Assembly: GCA_024704765.1 (NCBI GenBank)
Contig: JAKMXF010000122.1
Location: 643,068 to 707,067 of the forward strand
DNA from: Oopsacas minuta
Lineage: Eukaryota > Porifera > Hexactinellida > Lyssacinosida > Leucopsacidae
Length of the DNA stretch: 64,000 nt
Direction: 5' to 3'
The notes under the pieces are model-generated. The model did not search any database. It was given only the letters and a program-made list of their open reading frames with translations, and was not told where the DNA came from. Below are positions 37,601-43,200 of this stretch, piece after piece. The translations under genes and the position numbers were made by a program. The stretch's first letter is position 1. Every line of letters starts with the position of its first letter.

Positions 37601-39826
37601 TGTTTAACAGTGCTGATATAATTATATTCTGGTTCAACTAATAGATATGAAGTCGGGTGTAACAAAAATAGTATATGCGTATTAGAACGTGTACAATAAA
37701 TTACAGTAAACTCTCGTTATACATAAAGTAGTGGCTTCAGTACCAGTATAGGTTAAATGTACCATGCAGTACCAGTACCGGGCGAGCCTCAGTCAAAATC
37801 ATTGGGAGGATTATCTGATTCAAAAGTAGGAGTAGGTTCGTTCTAGCCAATTCGAGAAAGGAATAAGAGTGCTCCATGCTCCATCAACATCTCAAGCCAC
37901 CTAAGTATAAACAGATGCTCAGGACCCCGGATGTATTTCATCGTAAGGGGAGTAAAACAAAATAAATTCAAAGTGGAGGATAACTAAAGCAATTTCTTAG
38001 TTACGGGAATTTACTGTAATTTAATGTGTATTGTGTCATCCCCAATTTCAATATGGATAATGCAGTATAGATGAATAATTATAATAACTCTGCAACTCGA
38101 GGGATTGAGGACATCATTCCAAAAATAAGAAGACTGCATATGGATATACAAATTTACAGTGAGTAGTAAATGAAATAGGTATACTCTAGTCCATGGCCTA
38201 CTATATACACGGGTAGCTTAAGTAAAGAATTGTCAAAATATATCAGGCCATTGATCATATTCTCTTTGATCACGAAAAATTGAAGTTATCATTACAAATT
38301 CAACTAGAATCAGGTTTCCATATATGGTTAAGACATCTAGAATACTTTTGAACCTGCTTTCTAAGGTATCTTAACCACAATGACGCAATCAAAGTTCACC
38401 TTCAATAATGGTAATTATTTGCTAATAAACACCAATATTACAGAAAAAGCCACAAATACCATGAAATGAATCATGATTCGTATTAACTTAGCACAAATAC
38501 ACAATAGAAAGACTGTATTAAAATAAACTTACAACAATGGTTAACAATTATGACTTATTTTGTGTTCGCTTACATTTTTGATGGAATTTCTTTGATTTTC
38601 AAGGATTGACTTTTTAATGATGTTTTTAAGGCGAATATCACTAAAATGATTATTTAACGAGTGTTTATGAAAATGAAGATCATCTTTTGGTTACTTAAAC
38701 TACCATTTAACTAGTAAAAGGTATTATGATAAAAAGGATTAGTTAAAGTTTTGAGTTTCTGAAAAATTGATAAAAATGAAAAAATTACCATGTAAGGGCA
38801 TGAACTTTGATTGCATCATGGTAGTTAAAATAACTTGGAAAGCAGGTTCAAAAGTATTCTAGATGTCTCCACCATATGTGGAAACCTATATACAGATGAA
38901 TTTGTAATGATAACTGCAATTTTTCATGATCAAAGAGAATATGATCAATGGCCTGATATATTTTGACAATTCTTTGCTTAGCTAGCCGTTATATAGTAGG
39001 CCATGTCTAGTCTATAGAGAATAAACCCAACATTGTTCCCCATAAGAATTTGTGGGCAGGTCCAGTGGAAATCCTATAAGAAAAGGCATAGGAATTACCA
39101 TATTGGGAAAACCCCCTATGGCATTTCCAACAGAAATGCAGTGGAATGGAAATTGAATTCCTTACCCACAGTAACCCTGGTAATACAGAGTTGGGCAAGT
39201 AAATGCGTTCAAGGACTAATGAATACGCTCAATTCACTTTACTATGAAAGGTTGATGGTTGTTAAGTTCAGCTTGTTAAGAGTTAGGGCGATGGTCAAGC
39301 TGAAATGGTTCTTTTATGGAATTACATAAAATATTTGGTTACTACGAATCAATTTTATTGTCTTGTCTTTACTGAGACTAACACCCAAATAGACCCTCCA
39401 TCATTATACTCCTCGATAAGTCATCCAATAGTTGGAGAAACTTAAATACAGATGGTTATCAAAGCATGGATTAAACTACCAGTAGAGTTATTTCTGCGCC
39501 TTCTTTCAATGCTCGGTTACAAAAATATTAGACAATCATATCCAAATGCCTCAACAAAATACCAACAGAGCTAGAGAGAGAGAGAGAGATAACATAAAAT
39601 ATATACTAAAATAACTTACCCCAGTTAAAGGACTTGTTGGAGTGAGTTCATCCCCGATAGTAGCATTTTCTAACACTGAAAAGATATATTGCGTATCAGA
39701 AAACTTGGGAGGTCGGTTGTCCTGAGAGGACACATGTTGTAATAGAAAAGAGAAGAACAATAGCCAAATAAACTGGATAAAGAAGGAAGAGGCGCAGCGA
39801 TGGCTGCATATAAATCCAACTCCCAT
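1680..39826 (-). CDS. Cadherin gene A (multi-EC), 5' part, 10 coding exons
   Basis: Joined exons (transcript order): 39620-39826, 31681-31983, 30500-30748, 27444-27675, 21281-21516, 18274-18612, 17858-18190, 12904-13171, 7394-7840, 1680-1865. The product opens with a hydrophobic signal peptide and continues as extracellular cadherin repeats, recognised by linkers such as DVNDN, DENDNSP, DINDNSP, DTNDNSP, DFNDNSP and DLNDN and by LDRE/DxD calcium motifs. Every junction keeps the reading frame and rejoins broken EC repeats; for example ...DPTSG|DITVSNLDHET restores a standard EC strand. No transmembrane segment is reached, so the gene continues past the left edge. By family knowledge it is a calcium-dependent adhesion receptor at the cell surface. 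The subfamily is not assignable. Confidence 0.9.
2869..3037 (+). mobile_element. Pogo/Tigger-like MITE, 169 bp
   Basis: The terminal inverted repeats start CAGTAGAACTCGGATAAGAC and are flanked by TA on both sides (2867-2868 and 3038-3039). Both the TA duplication and the CAGT..AACTCGG-type ends are typical of Tc1/mariner-superfamily pogo elements. Inner subterminal copies of the GACGTAC motif repeat several times. It has no coding capacity. Confidence 0.85.
3539..3550 (+). repeat. Left terminal inverted repeat with CACAGTG heptamer
   Basis: CACAGTGGTTTG pairs with the inverse at 6767-6778. The first seven bases equal the consensus heptamer of V(D)J recombination signals and fit the CACWRTG-type starts of Transib ends. 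ACAAAAAAT follows 19 bp after the heptamer (3565-3573). Confidence 0.8.
4351..6470 (+). pseudogene. Transib/RAG1-like transposase, degraded
   Basis: A DDE transposase related to the RAG1 recombinase core. The main frame runs from ATG 4471 (or ATG 4351 if the in-frame TGA at 4453 is a mutation) to about 5435. It then shifts frame and continues to 6470 through an in-frame TAG at 6231-6233. Visible landmarks: polyQ at residues 41-55 (numbered from ATG 4471); first catalytic Asp in ADGLDGSGS (Asp220, 5128-5130), matching the RAG1 Asp600 region; second Asp in MLDGKMAG (5445-5447), matching Asp708; the CELC zinc pair (5490-5501), matching Cys727/730; LHRVLAH (His at 6123 and 6138), matching His937/942; and the catalytic Glu ending SEEGSE (6207-6209), matching Glu962, followed by NKLLR and SDPVL as in Transib proteins. 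The triad is intact, but three lesions make this copy non-functional unless edited. Confidence 0.85.
4591..4635 (+). repeat. (CAA)15 microsatellite encoding polyglutamine
   Basis: Fifteen uninterrupted CAA codons lie near the N-terminus of the Transib-like transposase. The tract also creates shadow polyN and polyC reading frames in other frames. It lies outside the catalytic core. Confidence 0.95.
6767..6778 (-). repeat. Right terminal inverted repeat with CACAGTG heptamer
   Basis: Read on the minus strand it begins CACAGTGGTTTA, identical to the left end over 11 bases. No A-rich nonamer-like stretch is seen at the corresponding inner position. One extra base separates the heptamer from the CAATT copy. 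Confidence 0.8.
7394..7840 (-). CDS. Cadherin A exon 9
   Basis: The acceptor TCTTTTAG precedes and the donor GTGAGT follows (phase 1 to phase 1). It encodes most of one EC repeat ending in the linker DFNDNSP and the next repeat up to DFFVIDEMTGIIQTG. The motif ALDAESLSVYRFSI is the usual LDxE strand. Confidence 0.92.
8469..9302 (+). mobile_element. Long-TIR foldback element, family R, copy 2
   Basis: A full-length copy (834 bp) with terminal CATGGCC...GGCCATG. It is bounded by the exact 7-bp direct repeat AACCATC (8462-8468 and 9303-9309), which marks both boundaries. The central part carries a local inverted pair around 8940-8990 (GATGATCTTCATTTTCAT). Confidence 0.9.
9965..10417 (+). mobile_element. 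Short hAT-type element with 8-bp TSD
   Basis: The left end is CAGGGGGCGTAAACTT and the right end, inverted, is CACCGGCGTAAACTT. The exact 8-bp direct repeat GAAGGCTA flanks it at 9957-9964 and 10418-10425. The ends and the 8-bp duplication fit the hAT superfamily. Internal ORFs in both directions (10069-10334) show no recognised domain. Confidence 0.85.
11110..11440 (-). pseudogene. Ty3/gypsy-type integrase remnant
   Basis: The translated fragment shows the integrase zinc-binding layout (HDNLCHQHC... RYTWPKCLDTIRKYV) followed by the start of the integrase core (PLYRVGMDMTGPL). These are hallmarks of Ty3/gypsy retrotransposon pol. It breaks off after about 100 residues, and no LTRs or other pol domains are seen around it. 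It is an old remnant. Confidence 0.75.
12904..13171 (-). CDS. Cadherin A exon 8
   Basis: The acceptor TATTTTAG precedes and the donor GTAACT follows (phase 0 to 1). It encodes the second half of an EC repeat (RMFDFENISEKSFSLTIQVSDG), the linker DTNDNSP and the start of the next repeat (YTFSVNETETGKIIG). Confidence 0.9.
13380..13840 (+). repeat. Older interspersed repeat, left part of an interrupted copy
   Basis: It matches the region 28250-28590 in order ('TAGCATGGACTAGTGC', 'CCCACTACTC', 'ATAATATGGCTCTAGGATAA'). The match continues after the insertion at about 17075-17230, which corresponds to 28590-28720. Family unknown and non-coding. Confidence 0.6.
13869..15168 (+). mobile_element. Mariner-like transposon, about 1.3 kb
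   Basis: The terminal inverted repeats CGAGGGCACTTAATAAG and, inverted, CGAGGGGTACTCAATAAC bound a 1300-bp unit. TA flanks the right end and TG stands at the left, so one target base is probably mutated. Inside is a decayed transposase on the plus strand. The element appears inserted near the left end of a hAT element. Confidence 0.75.
14150..15105 (+). pseudogene. Mariner transposase, broken
   Basis: Fragments in shifting frames show the helix-turn-helix region (TVKRWYREF), then TGDETWIYHYDP with the first catalytic Asp. LHHDNASSHTS gives the second Asp and YSPDLAPCDFWLFP the third, in the spacing of the mariner D,D34D triad. The end reads KCIQAKGCHFEQL and a stop. Several stops and frameshifts interrupt it, including a TGA shortly after the first Asp and a frameshift after WLFPRIKK. 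Confidence 0.85.
15430..16857 (+). pseudogene. hAT transposase, broken
   Basis: ORF pieces include ATNTPFVADLSN followed in another frame by LRPGYSPPS, then SLSLDEWNNVHNEPVVFASV and CSTHLLNLLAQDV. The end is ERIFSTFGYRHSKIRNKLGNEK, the C-terminal hAT dimerisation motif. The order matches hAT transposases of the BED-finger type. Multiple stops and frameshifts make it inactive. It lies just downstream of the mariner and probably belongs to the hAT element that the mariner invaded. Confidence 0.8.
17858..18190 (-). CDS. Cadherin A exon 7
   Basis: The acceptor CCTTATAG precedes and the donor GTATGT follows (phase 0 to 0). It encodes LKYSFQTGDSAFSIDPDTG, the LDF strand, the linker DINDNSP and the next EC start (ENLPAGSIVFTVSATDLDQG). 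It is 83 bp from exon 6. Confidence 0.92.
18274..18612 (-). CDS. Cadherin A exon 6
   Basis: The acceptor TTGTTTAG precedes and the donor GTATGG follows (phase 0 to 0). It encodes the LDSATGLITLLGSVDRDTD strand, the linker DENDNSP and an unusual following EC start rich in Met/Asp (MNNMIMDDDEGVNSE). A short 83-bp intron (18191-18273) separates it from exon 7. Confidence 0.92.
18665..19097 (+). mobile_element. Pogo/Tigger-like foldback element
   Basis: The left end (TACAATAGAGCTTCTATAAG) and the inverted right end (TACAGTGCTAATTCTATAAG) pair over about 30 bases with mismatches. Internal copies of 'CACTTATAGA' repeat along both arms. It is TA-flanked and non-coding. A diverged relative lies at about 34916-35050. 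Confidence 0.6.
19319..19780 (+). mobile_element. Short hAT-type foldback element with 8-bp TSD
   Basis: It begins CAGGGTTGGAGTTTAACC and ends, inverted, CAGGGTTGGCTAGTTAAACC. The flanks TGTAGGAG and TGTAGAAG match at 7 of 8 positions, as expected for a hAT target duplication. The arms are rich in repeated TTTAACCC/GGGTTAAA blocks. It is non-coding. Confidence 0.85.
20310..21129 (-). mobile_element. Long-TIR foldback element, family R, copy 3
   Basis: A full-length copy inserted in the reverse orientation to copies 1 and 2, judged from the asymmetric centre. The ends are CATGGCC...GGCCATG. No obvious flanking duplication remains. Confidence 0.85.
21281..21516 (-). CDS. Cadherin A exon 5
   Basis: The acceptor CTTATTTAG precedes and the donor GTATGT follows. 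The first two bases complete a Gly codon from exon 4, restoring DPTSG-DITVSNLDHET. It encodes an EC end, the degenerate linker DSNEYPP and the next EC start. Confidence 0.9.
22123..22473 (+). CDS. Unassigned ORF in intron, hypothetical
   Basis: An open frame of about 116 codons, with no recognised start context. Its composition is not random-looking: Pro/Tyr/Trp-rich PYPELNLPVLLSDWWTDLYPRF, then CDNCN and a GNGKIYVNNTKIE stretch. It lies on the strand opposite cadherin A, inside its intron. It could be a transposon fragment, an exon of a nested gene or chance. No family recognised. Confidence 0.25.
   Translation: MHSKILLRLHNIHRNTYRAPVPYYIRRLILKGFSARKSETQTTGDTSPYPELNLPVLLSDWWTDLYPRFISCDNCNSLLGSVYINNQVRMGNGKIYVNNTKIELLGRILTQQFQIK
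23590..24012 (-). pseudogene. Ty3/gypsy-type reverse transcriptase remnant
   Basis: On the minus strand the fragment shows NYIDDVLIFSKTLDEHIQHL (the YxDD polymerase motif region, near 23940-24009). This is followed in another frame by FPRPTSVKELQLLLGKLNFYR (the thumb/connection signature) and then WTGEAEGAY (the start of the RNase H-like region). Frames are broken and no LTRs were found. It is an old, truncated retrotransposon copy. Confidence 0.75.
24199..24908 (+). mobile_element. Long-TIR foldback element, family R, copy 4 (rearranged)
   Basis: Both ends are present, but the copy lacks most of the inner right arm. Around 24765-24830 a short inverted duplication of 'GTTATCATTACAAATTCAAC' has formed where the arm was lost. 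This looks like a hairpin-mediated internal deletion. Confidence 0.8.
25076..25581 (+). mobile_element. Non-autonomous hAT element with C-terminal transposase remnant
   Basis: The ends are CAGAGCTGCAAATGGGCCA and, inverted, CAGAGCTGCAAATGGGTCA. The flanks AATATGGG and AACAGGGG agree at 6 of 8 bases. An ORF (25199-25465) keeps only the hAT dimerisation region (NWWKQNKLRFPLLS ... ASSSESERHFSAF ... MLPETIEAIS). It is therefore an internally deleted hAT that keeps the last ~90 codons. Confidence 0.85.
26783..27000 (+). mobile_element. Short foldback element with CAGGGTTGCCGTGGG ends
   Basis: The perfect terminal inverted repeat CAGGGTTGCCGTGGGAA bounds 218 bp filled with 'TTCCCA/TGGGAAT' blocks on both arms. 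The CAGGG start suggests hAT. A flanking ACAAaAAA/ACAAGAAA similarity exists but is not a clean duplication. ORFs spanning it on both strands are shadows of the palindrome. A diverged relative lies near 39055-39182. Confidence 0.75.
27444..27675 (-). CDS. Cadherin A exon 4
   Basis: The acceptor TATCTCTAG precedes and the donor GTTCAG follows (phase 0 to 1). It encodes VNVTILILNINDEDP (a degenerate EC linker) and the first part of the next EC up to FAIDPTSG. The donor is placed by frame: splicing here restores the canonical TGxI strand in exon 5. Confidence 0.85.
27676..30499. other. Intron 3 of cadherin A
   Basis: It holds a diverged foldback (about 27785-28205), an uninterrupted copy of the repeat split at 13380/17230 (28250-28720) and a repeat shared with 59985-60130 and 61325-61470 (about 28725-28870). 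Small ORFs at 28900-29112 and 29796-30107 show no recognisable domain. Confidence 0.55.
28250..28720 (+). repeat. Uninterrupted copy of the older interspersed repeat
   Basis: It is collinear with 13380-13840 followed directly by 17075-17230, so it gives the empty-site version of that locus. It includes 'ATAATATGGCTATAGAATAA' and 'TATTTTCCAGCTATAT'. Non-coding. Confidence 0.6.
30500..30748 (-). CDS. Cadherin A exon 3
   Basis: The acceptor TTTACTTTAG precedes and the donor GTTTGT follows (phase 0 to 0). It encodes the middle of an EC repeat: VTDKDIGNNQPSEFSI, MIDQNGNI, a YETKQVFDLVVRA strand and GSVFSE before the linker in exon 4. Confidence 0.9.
30749..31680. other. Intron 2 of cadherin A
   Basis: It contains a foldback element (31243-31562) whose centre holds a 60-bp fragment of family R (31388-31447). 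It also has an end-like 'ACAAAAGTATTCGACCAC' motif (31363-31380) that matches the ends of the 50179-51096 element. The rest is featureless. Confidence 0.6.
31243..31562 (+). repeat. Composite foldback with family-R and Tc1-like fragments
   Basis: The left arm (GAAATACAGCTAAATATGTC) and right arm (inverted GATATACGGCTAAATATGTC) pair over about 90 bp, including 'GAGAAGGCTTG' and 'TACCACATATCTCTAGA'. A similar single arm occurs near 7955-8030. The centre carries pieces of two other families. Confidence 0.7.
31681..31983 (-). CDS. Cadherin A exon 2
   Basis: The acceptor TTTGTAG precedes and a weak donor GTTGTT follows (phase 0 to 0). It encodes ILATDDEFDN, the LDREMTNSYSFDI strand, the linker VLDVNDNMP and the next EC start ending in DGHQ. 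The weak donor is chosen because it keeps frame with exon 3. Confidence 0.85.
32178..32790 (+). pseudogene. Pogo/Tigger transposase N-terminal remnant
   Basis: A CAGTGGAACCCTGCTTAACG-like pogo end (32179) is followed about 280 bp later by broken frames. These read SSKRNELDLKRKVE, HWKLAVRFNIGK (the CENP-B-type helix-turn-helix) and then WFQSARSKN, PSGPLIQEKA (the second DNA-binding domain). The catalytic domain is missing. The fragment includes a stop after KRKVE and at least one frameshift. Confidence 0.7.
32765..34475. repeat. Inverted pair flanking the pogo remnant
   Basis: The segment 32780-32880 (TATAGCTAGAGAAAAATTTG ... GTCATCAGAATTGTA) recurs inverted at about 34380-34465 with mismatches. 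This suggests two oppositely oriented pogo fragments or one rearranged copy. The 1.5 kb between them shows no recognisable coding sequence. Confidence 0.6.
35291..36594 (-). mobile_element. Mariner transposon, 1304 bp, full length
   Basis: The perfect inverted ends CCGAGTGTTCAATAAGTTCG are flanked by TA on both sides. Length and structure are those of a complete mariner. The transposase lies on the minus strand, starting with ATG near 36415, but is broken. It appears younger than the copy at 13869, since its inverted repeats are still identical over at least 24 bp. Confidence 0.95.
35350..36415 (-). pseudogene. Mariner transposase, broken, one catalytic Asp lost
   Basis: The start MENLNKR is followed by a frame change, a stop in the linker region and a second shift near 36020. 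The catalytic domain then shows TGDETWIYYYD (first Asp), HHNNAPAHT where mariners have H-D-N (second Asp replaced by Asn), and YSPDLAPCDFWLFP (third Asp). It ends CIDANGEYFEHLK. Both frame damage and the Asp-to-Asn change predict an inactive protein. Confidence 0.9.
36777..37065 (+). mobile_element. Family R, copy 5 (internally deleted, 289 bp)
   Basis: Both termini are present but only about 60 bp of the left arm remains before the right arm begins. It is flanked by GCCGACG and GCCGATG (6 of 7 identical), supporting a 7-bp target duplication and mobility of the deleted form. Confidence 0.85.
38192..39005 (+). mobile_element. Family R, copy 6 (full length)
   Basis: 814 bp with both arms, bounded by the exact 7-bp direct repeat TCTAGTC (38185-38191 and 39006-39012). 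This is the best reference copy together with 8469-9302. Confidence 0.9.
39620..39826 (-). CDS. Cadherin A exon 1 (start, signal peptide)
   Basis: The first ATG after an in-frame TAA six bases upstream opens a 69-codon exon. It encodes a hydrophobic leader (FFIQFIWLLFFSFLL) with a likely cleavage near VSSQ, then the first EC start (PPKFSDTQYIFSVLENATIGDEL). The donor GTAAGT fits well. This defines the 5' coding end of gene A, 355 bp after the stop of gene B. Confidence 0.92.
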
Positions 39827-40181
39827 TAATTATATAATATAATATTCAAATTCTAATAATTCATAAAAAAAAGGGAAGAATTATGACACAATGAATGTAT
39901 AGTTCAACAATGCAATACGCTGGGTCCTCTCTAATTGTCCACCAGTGGGCAATGGGGTCTGAAGTGGACAATTAGTGAGGAACCACTGTATAAAATCCTA
40001 GAGCAAACAGAACAATGGTCAGACTGCAAGTAACATACAATGGATACATGTGCTCTACAAAAGAAACTCAATATTCGGGGAAATATTTTAAATTCATAAA
40101 AAGTTAGGAATAGTGTAAACTAGTCATAAACATAATGAAAATATATAAAATTATGGTATGTTCTAGAATCTTTAGGAAGAA
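39827..40181. other. Intergenic region between the two cadherins
   Basis: Only 355 bp separate the stop codon of gene B from the ATG of gene A. No AATAAA signal was seen for gene B on the minus strand, and no clear TATA/initiator for gene A. A 70-bp imperfect hairpin occupies 39921-39990. Confidence 0.7.
39921..39990. repeat. Imperfect hairpin, pogo-MITE-like
   Basis: The arms CCTCTCTAATTGTCCAC and GTGGACAATTAGTGAGG pair around a short loop, and the right side continues as CCACTGTA. TACAGTGGTTCCTC resembles pogo-type ends, so this is probably a tiny transposon derivative. It could also act in the 3' processing of gene B. Confidence 0.65.
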
Positions 40182-40291
40182 TCATATTGCAGATACAGAG
40201 GTATCGTCAAAATAATTGTCATCATCATCCATAGATACATCTAGCGCAGCTGCTAAAAGAGATCCGCCCATACTGCTGGTCTTTTCTGAAC
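40182..40291 (-). CDS. Cadherin B last exon (cytoplasmic C-terminus)
   Basis: The acceptor TTTATATAG precedes and the reading ends at TGA. It encodes SEKTSSMGGSLL, an acidic MDDDDNYFDD run and the terminus TSVSAI. The last three residues S-A-I fit a class I PDZ-domain ligand (S/T-x-hydrophobic). Confidence 0.9.
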
Positions 40292-43200
40292 CTATATAAA
40301 TAAAGAAAATAGGTGAATTAATACTTACAACATAAAACTTTAAAGAGAAGTCACATAGACAAGAATATAATTCAATCAAAAATCAGTCCACAACAGGATC
40401 ACTGATATAAAACTCTTTTTTGATTTCATTATATAAAATTATAATGATGGCTCTAAATATATCATATCTTGTGACACCATTATTTCCACTATCATGCTAA
40501 CTCATTTTGGGATCATGACGTCACCTGACCATGCAATATTTCCAGAATGTTAAATATTCATGACCCTTTCAAAAATTCGTACAAATTTGGTATACGAAAT
40601 GCCTTGTTTAGTTAACAACTACTAACAACGCTAATTTATTTAGAGTGTAGATTACTGAAAAGTGAGTTTTCGGAAAGAACATACATCCATCTATACTATA
40701 AGGGTTGTTTTCATTAAATAATGAGACTAAATTGTATAAATTTAAATGCCGTGGAACAAGTATCAGTATTCAGTGATTCAAATTTTACCAGCGAGTTAAT
40801 TAATATAAGGACATCTAGAGACAATATGGATGAGAATTCTAAGGGGCCAATATATAGGATATAGATACAGTAGATACCGGAGAAAAGAACCTTAATTTGA
40901 TTTACGGAATCTTTTGTATTCTACTCCATAGAATTTTACCGAATATATGAACATTATATGCCGATTAGAAGTACATGCCGGATATTTTTAACGGCAAACC
41001 AGGGATACTCGGTAATGAACATTTAGCATTCCTATCATCCATATTTAAATGATTACAGTGGAACTTCGATAATAGGAACACTAGTTAACATTAGTTCGTC
41101 ATATTCGGGGAACAATGATCGAGGTTCCAATTTATTTTTACACCTTGTGATATTAATCGCAAATAATAATGATATTATTTCGCTCAACAACAACGAGTCA
41201 AAAGATTAACGCGATAAGGAGTAAGTACATTCGTTAAGCATAAAATAAACAAAAAATTCACCGCTAATGAACTCGTCTTCTGGGATTTCATCCAAAAATA
41301 AATCCATCTTAAGCTCTTGAGATTCGTAATTTATCTCTTCTGTGATTGGAATTGGTACAGGACGAATATCAGCTTGATTCAGCACCATATCACGCTGTGT
41401 TGTCAAAACATCTAATCCTTCCATACCCCCGTACACGAAATCATCTGAACGTTTAATGCTACGTTTACCAATGAACCTAGAAACATTAAGATTAACTAAA
41501 CATGTGCTAAATACTCACCTAAAAATTACTTCAGTATTTCAAATTTCGCAATAAAATCCTGTAAATCTCGATTAATAAAGAAATTAAATCATAAACTCTA
41601 TTATATATGTATAACCCACAGGCCAGTAGAAATAGGGCAAGTCTTTGCATAAATCATTTTGATGGTTTATGAATACTAAAACCATTATTATTGATTTCAT
41701 TAAGTGATATTCGTTAAACAATACTCTCAAATTATAAAAAATGGTACTTTTGTCCAGTGCCCAGGGTGTCGCTTCTAAGTGACTATCAATCAAGTTATTC
41801 TTTCAATACACGCTTAAGTAATGAAGAATTAGCAAGAAGAATAAATAATTTCACAAACCTCTGGTATAAAGCGAGAATGTTAGCGAGACAGCCACAAATT
41901 AAGATGATTGCACAGAAGGCGATTATCAGAATAACTTGTATTCTGTTGTTAGGTGGCTGGAGAACAGGATTGACAGTTTCAGTAACAGGCGCCACCGTTT
42001 GTATCTTCCCTTCACATATATTAGATAGATCACTAAAGCTATCATCTATCTATAGGAGAATAGAGGAAATTGATATTGAAATTGTAGAAGAATACATTCC
42101 ATGGAAAATCAACAATTGGGGTCAGCGTAAGTATAATTTGTTGATGTTTTTGGTCGCTACGCGACGGGATATACTCAATATTATGTGCCTCGAGGTTAAT
42201 ATTTTACCGAAATTATAATATTATATTATATTATCCATGGTCCATCTATATCCATTGAATGGCTTTCTGAAGTTACAGCGGTTCTGATACCTGGCATTTG
42301 GTTAGTAATCTGGGCACTTCGTGTTTCAATATCCTGAAATTCTCAAAATATCGAATTTAGATAATTTTGATTTTTTGTTGTCATAATGAAGCAACATTCC
42401 TATGATGAGTTTGCACTTGGTCAAAACGACAGGACATTTGGCCAGGGCACCTGTAATTAAATTTCAAACTTATATCATGTATATTTGCTGAGCAGTGGTT
42501 AATAAAGTGATTTTTCAAAAATCCAGAAAGGTGACAATTACGTCATAATTTCGTCAGAGGTGTGAATTTTCATCCAAGACTCGAACTTGTCCGAGCCAGG
42601 CCCAAAATACCCCTGTATGCCACAAATCAGCCATGGGAGGGTCCCAGTTTCTTCAATCAAATCTGGACATACAAACATATATACAGTTATGCACACATAC
42701 ACATAGATGAATTGCGTATCTAGTCATGTGCGTATTAATATTCTAGTAGTAAAGAAAAACTAAAACTGTGCATAATTAAATTGCTTAGAGTATAGTAGAA
42801 ACAGTTGGCATCTCGTGGTGACCCCCAGTTGTGCACCTGACATATGCAATTTTGTGTGGGGTGTATATTTTAACCCCTTTTCATCTTAATGCGGCGGGAG
42901 CAGATATGTATTTGGAGGACTAAGAATTGAGGAAGAAGCGGGCGAATTAACAGGGAGCTGGGCAACAAGCTCCCAGAGACAAATTTTTTGACCTCTTTAA
43001 TACAAGAGGTATGATTTGTTACTTCGTATAAATCATATACTGAGAAGCATAAAACAGGTTTTCGTCGATCCATCTAGGAAATTGATTATCTTAATATACT
43101 AGTTAACAGCAAGGCTTTTCAGGTATACTTATTTGTATTAGAAAATGAAATGAATTACTGGGATAACAAACTCAAAATCTTTTGTATTGATACAAATACT

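Larger units (their letters stand above)
31984..39619. other. Intron 1 of cadherin A
   Basis: This 7.6 kb intron holds a pogo/Tigger fragment with an inverted partner (32178-34480), a diverged pogo-like MITE (about 34916-35060), a mariner (35291-36594), family-R copies 5 and 6, and one Helitron-like end (about 37151-37168). A fragment related to the 26783 foldback lies near 39055-39182. No gene was recognised in 37170-38190 or 39183-39549. Confidence 0.65.
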
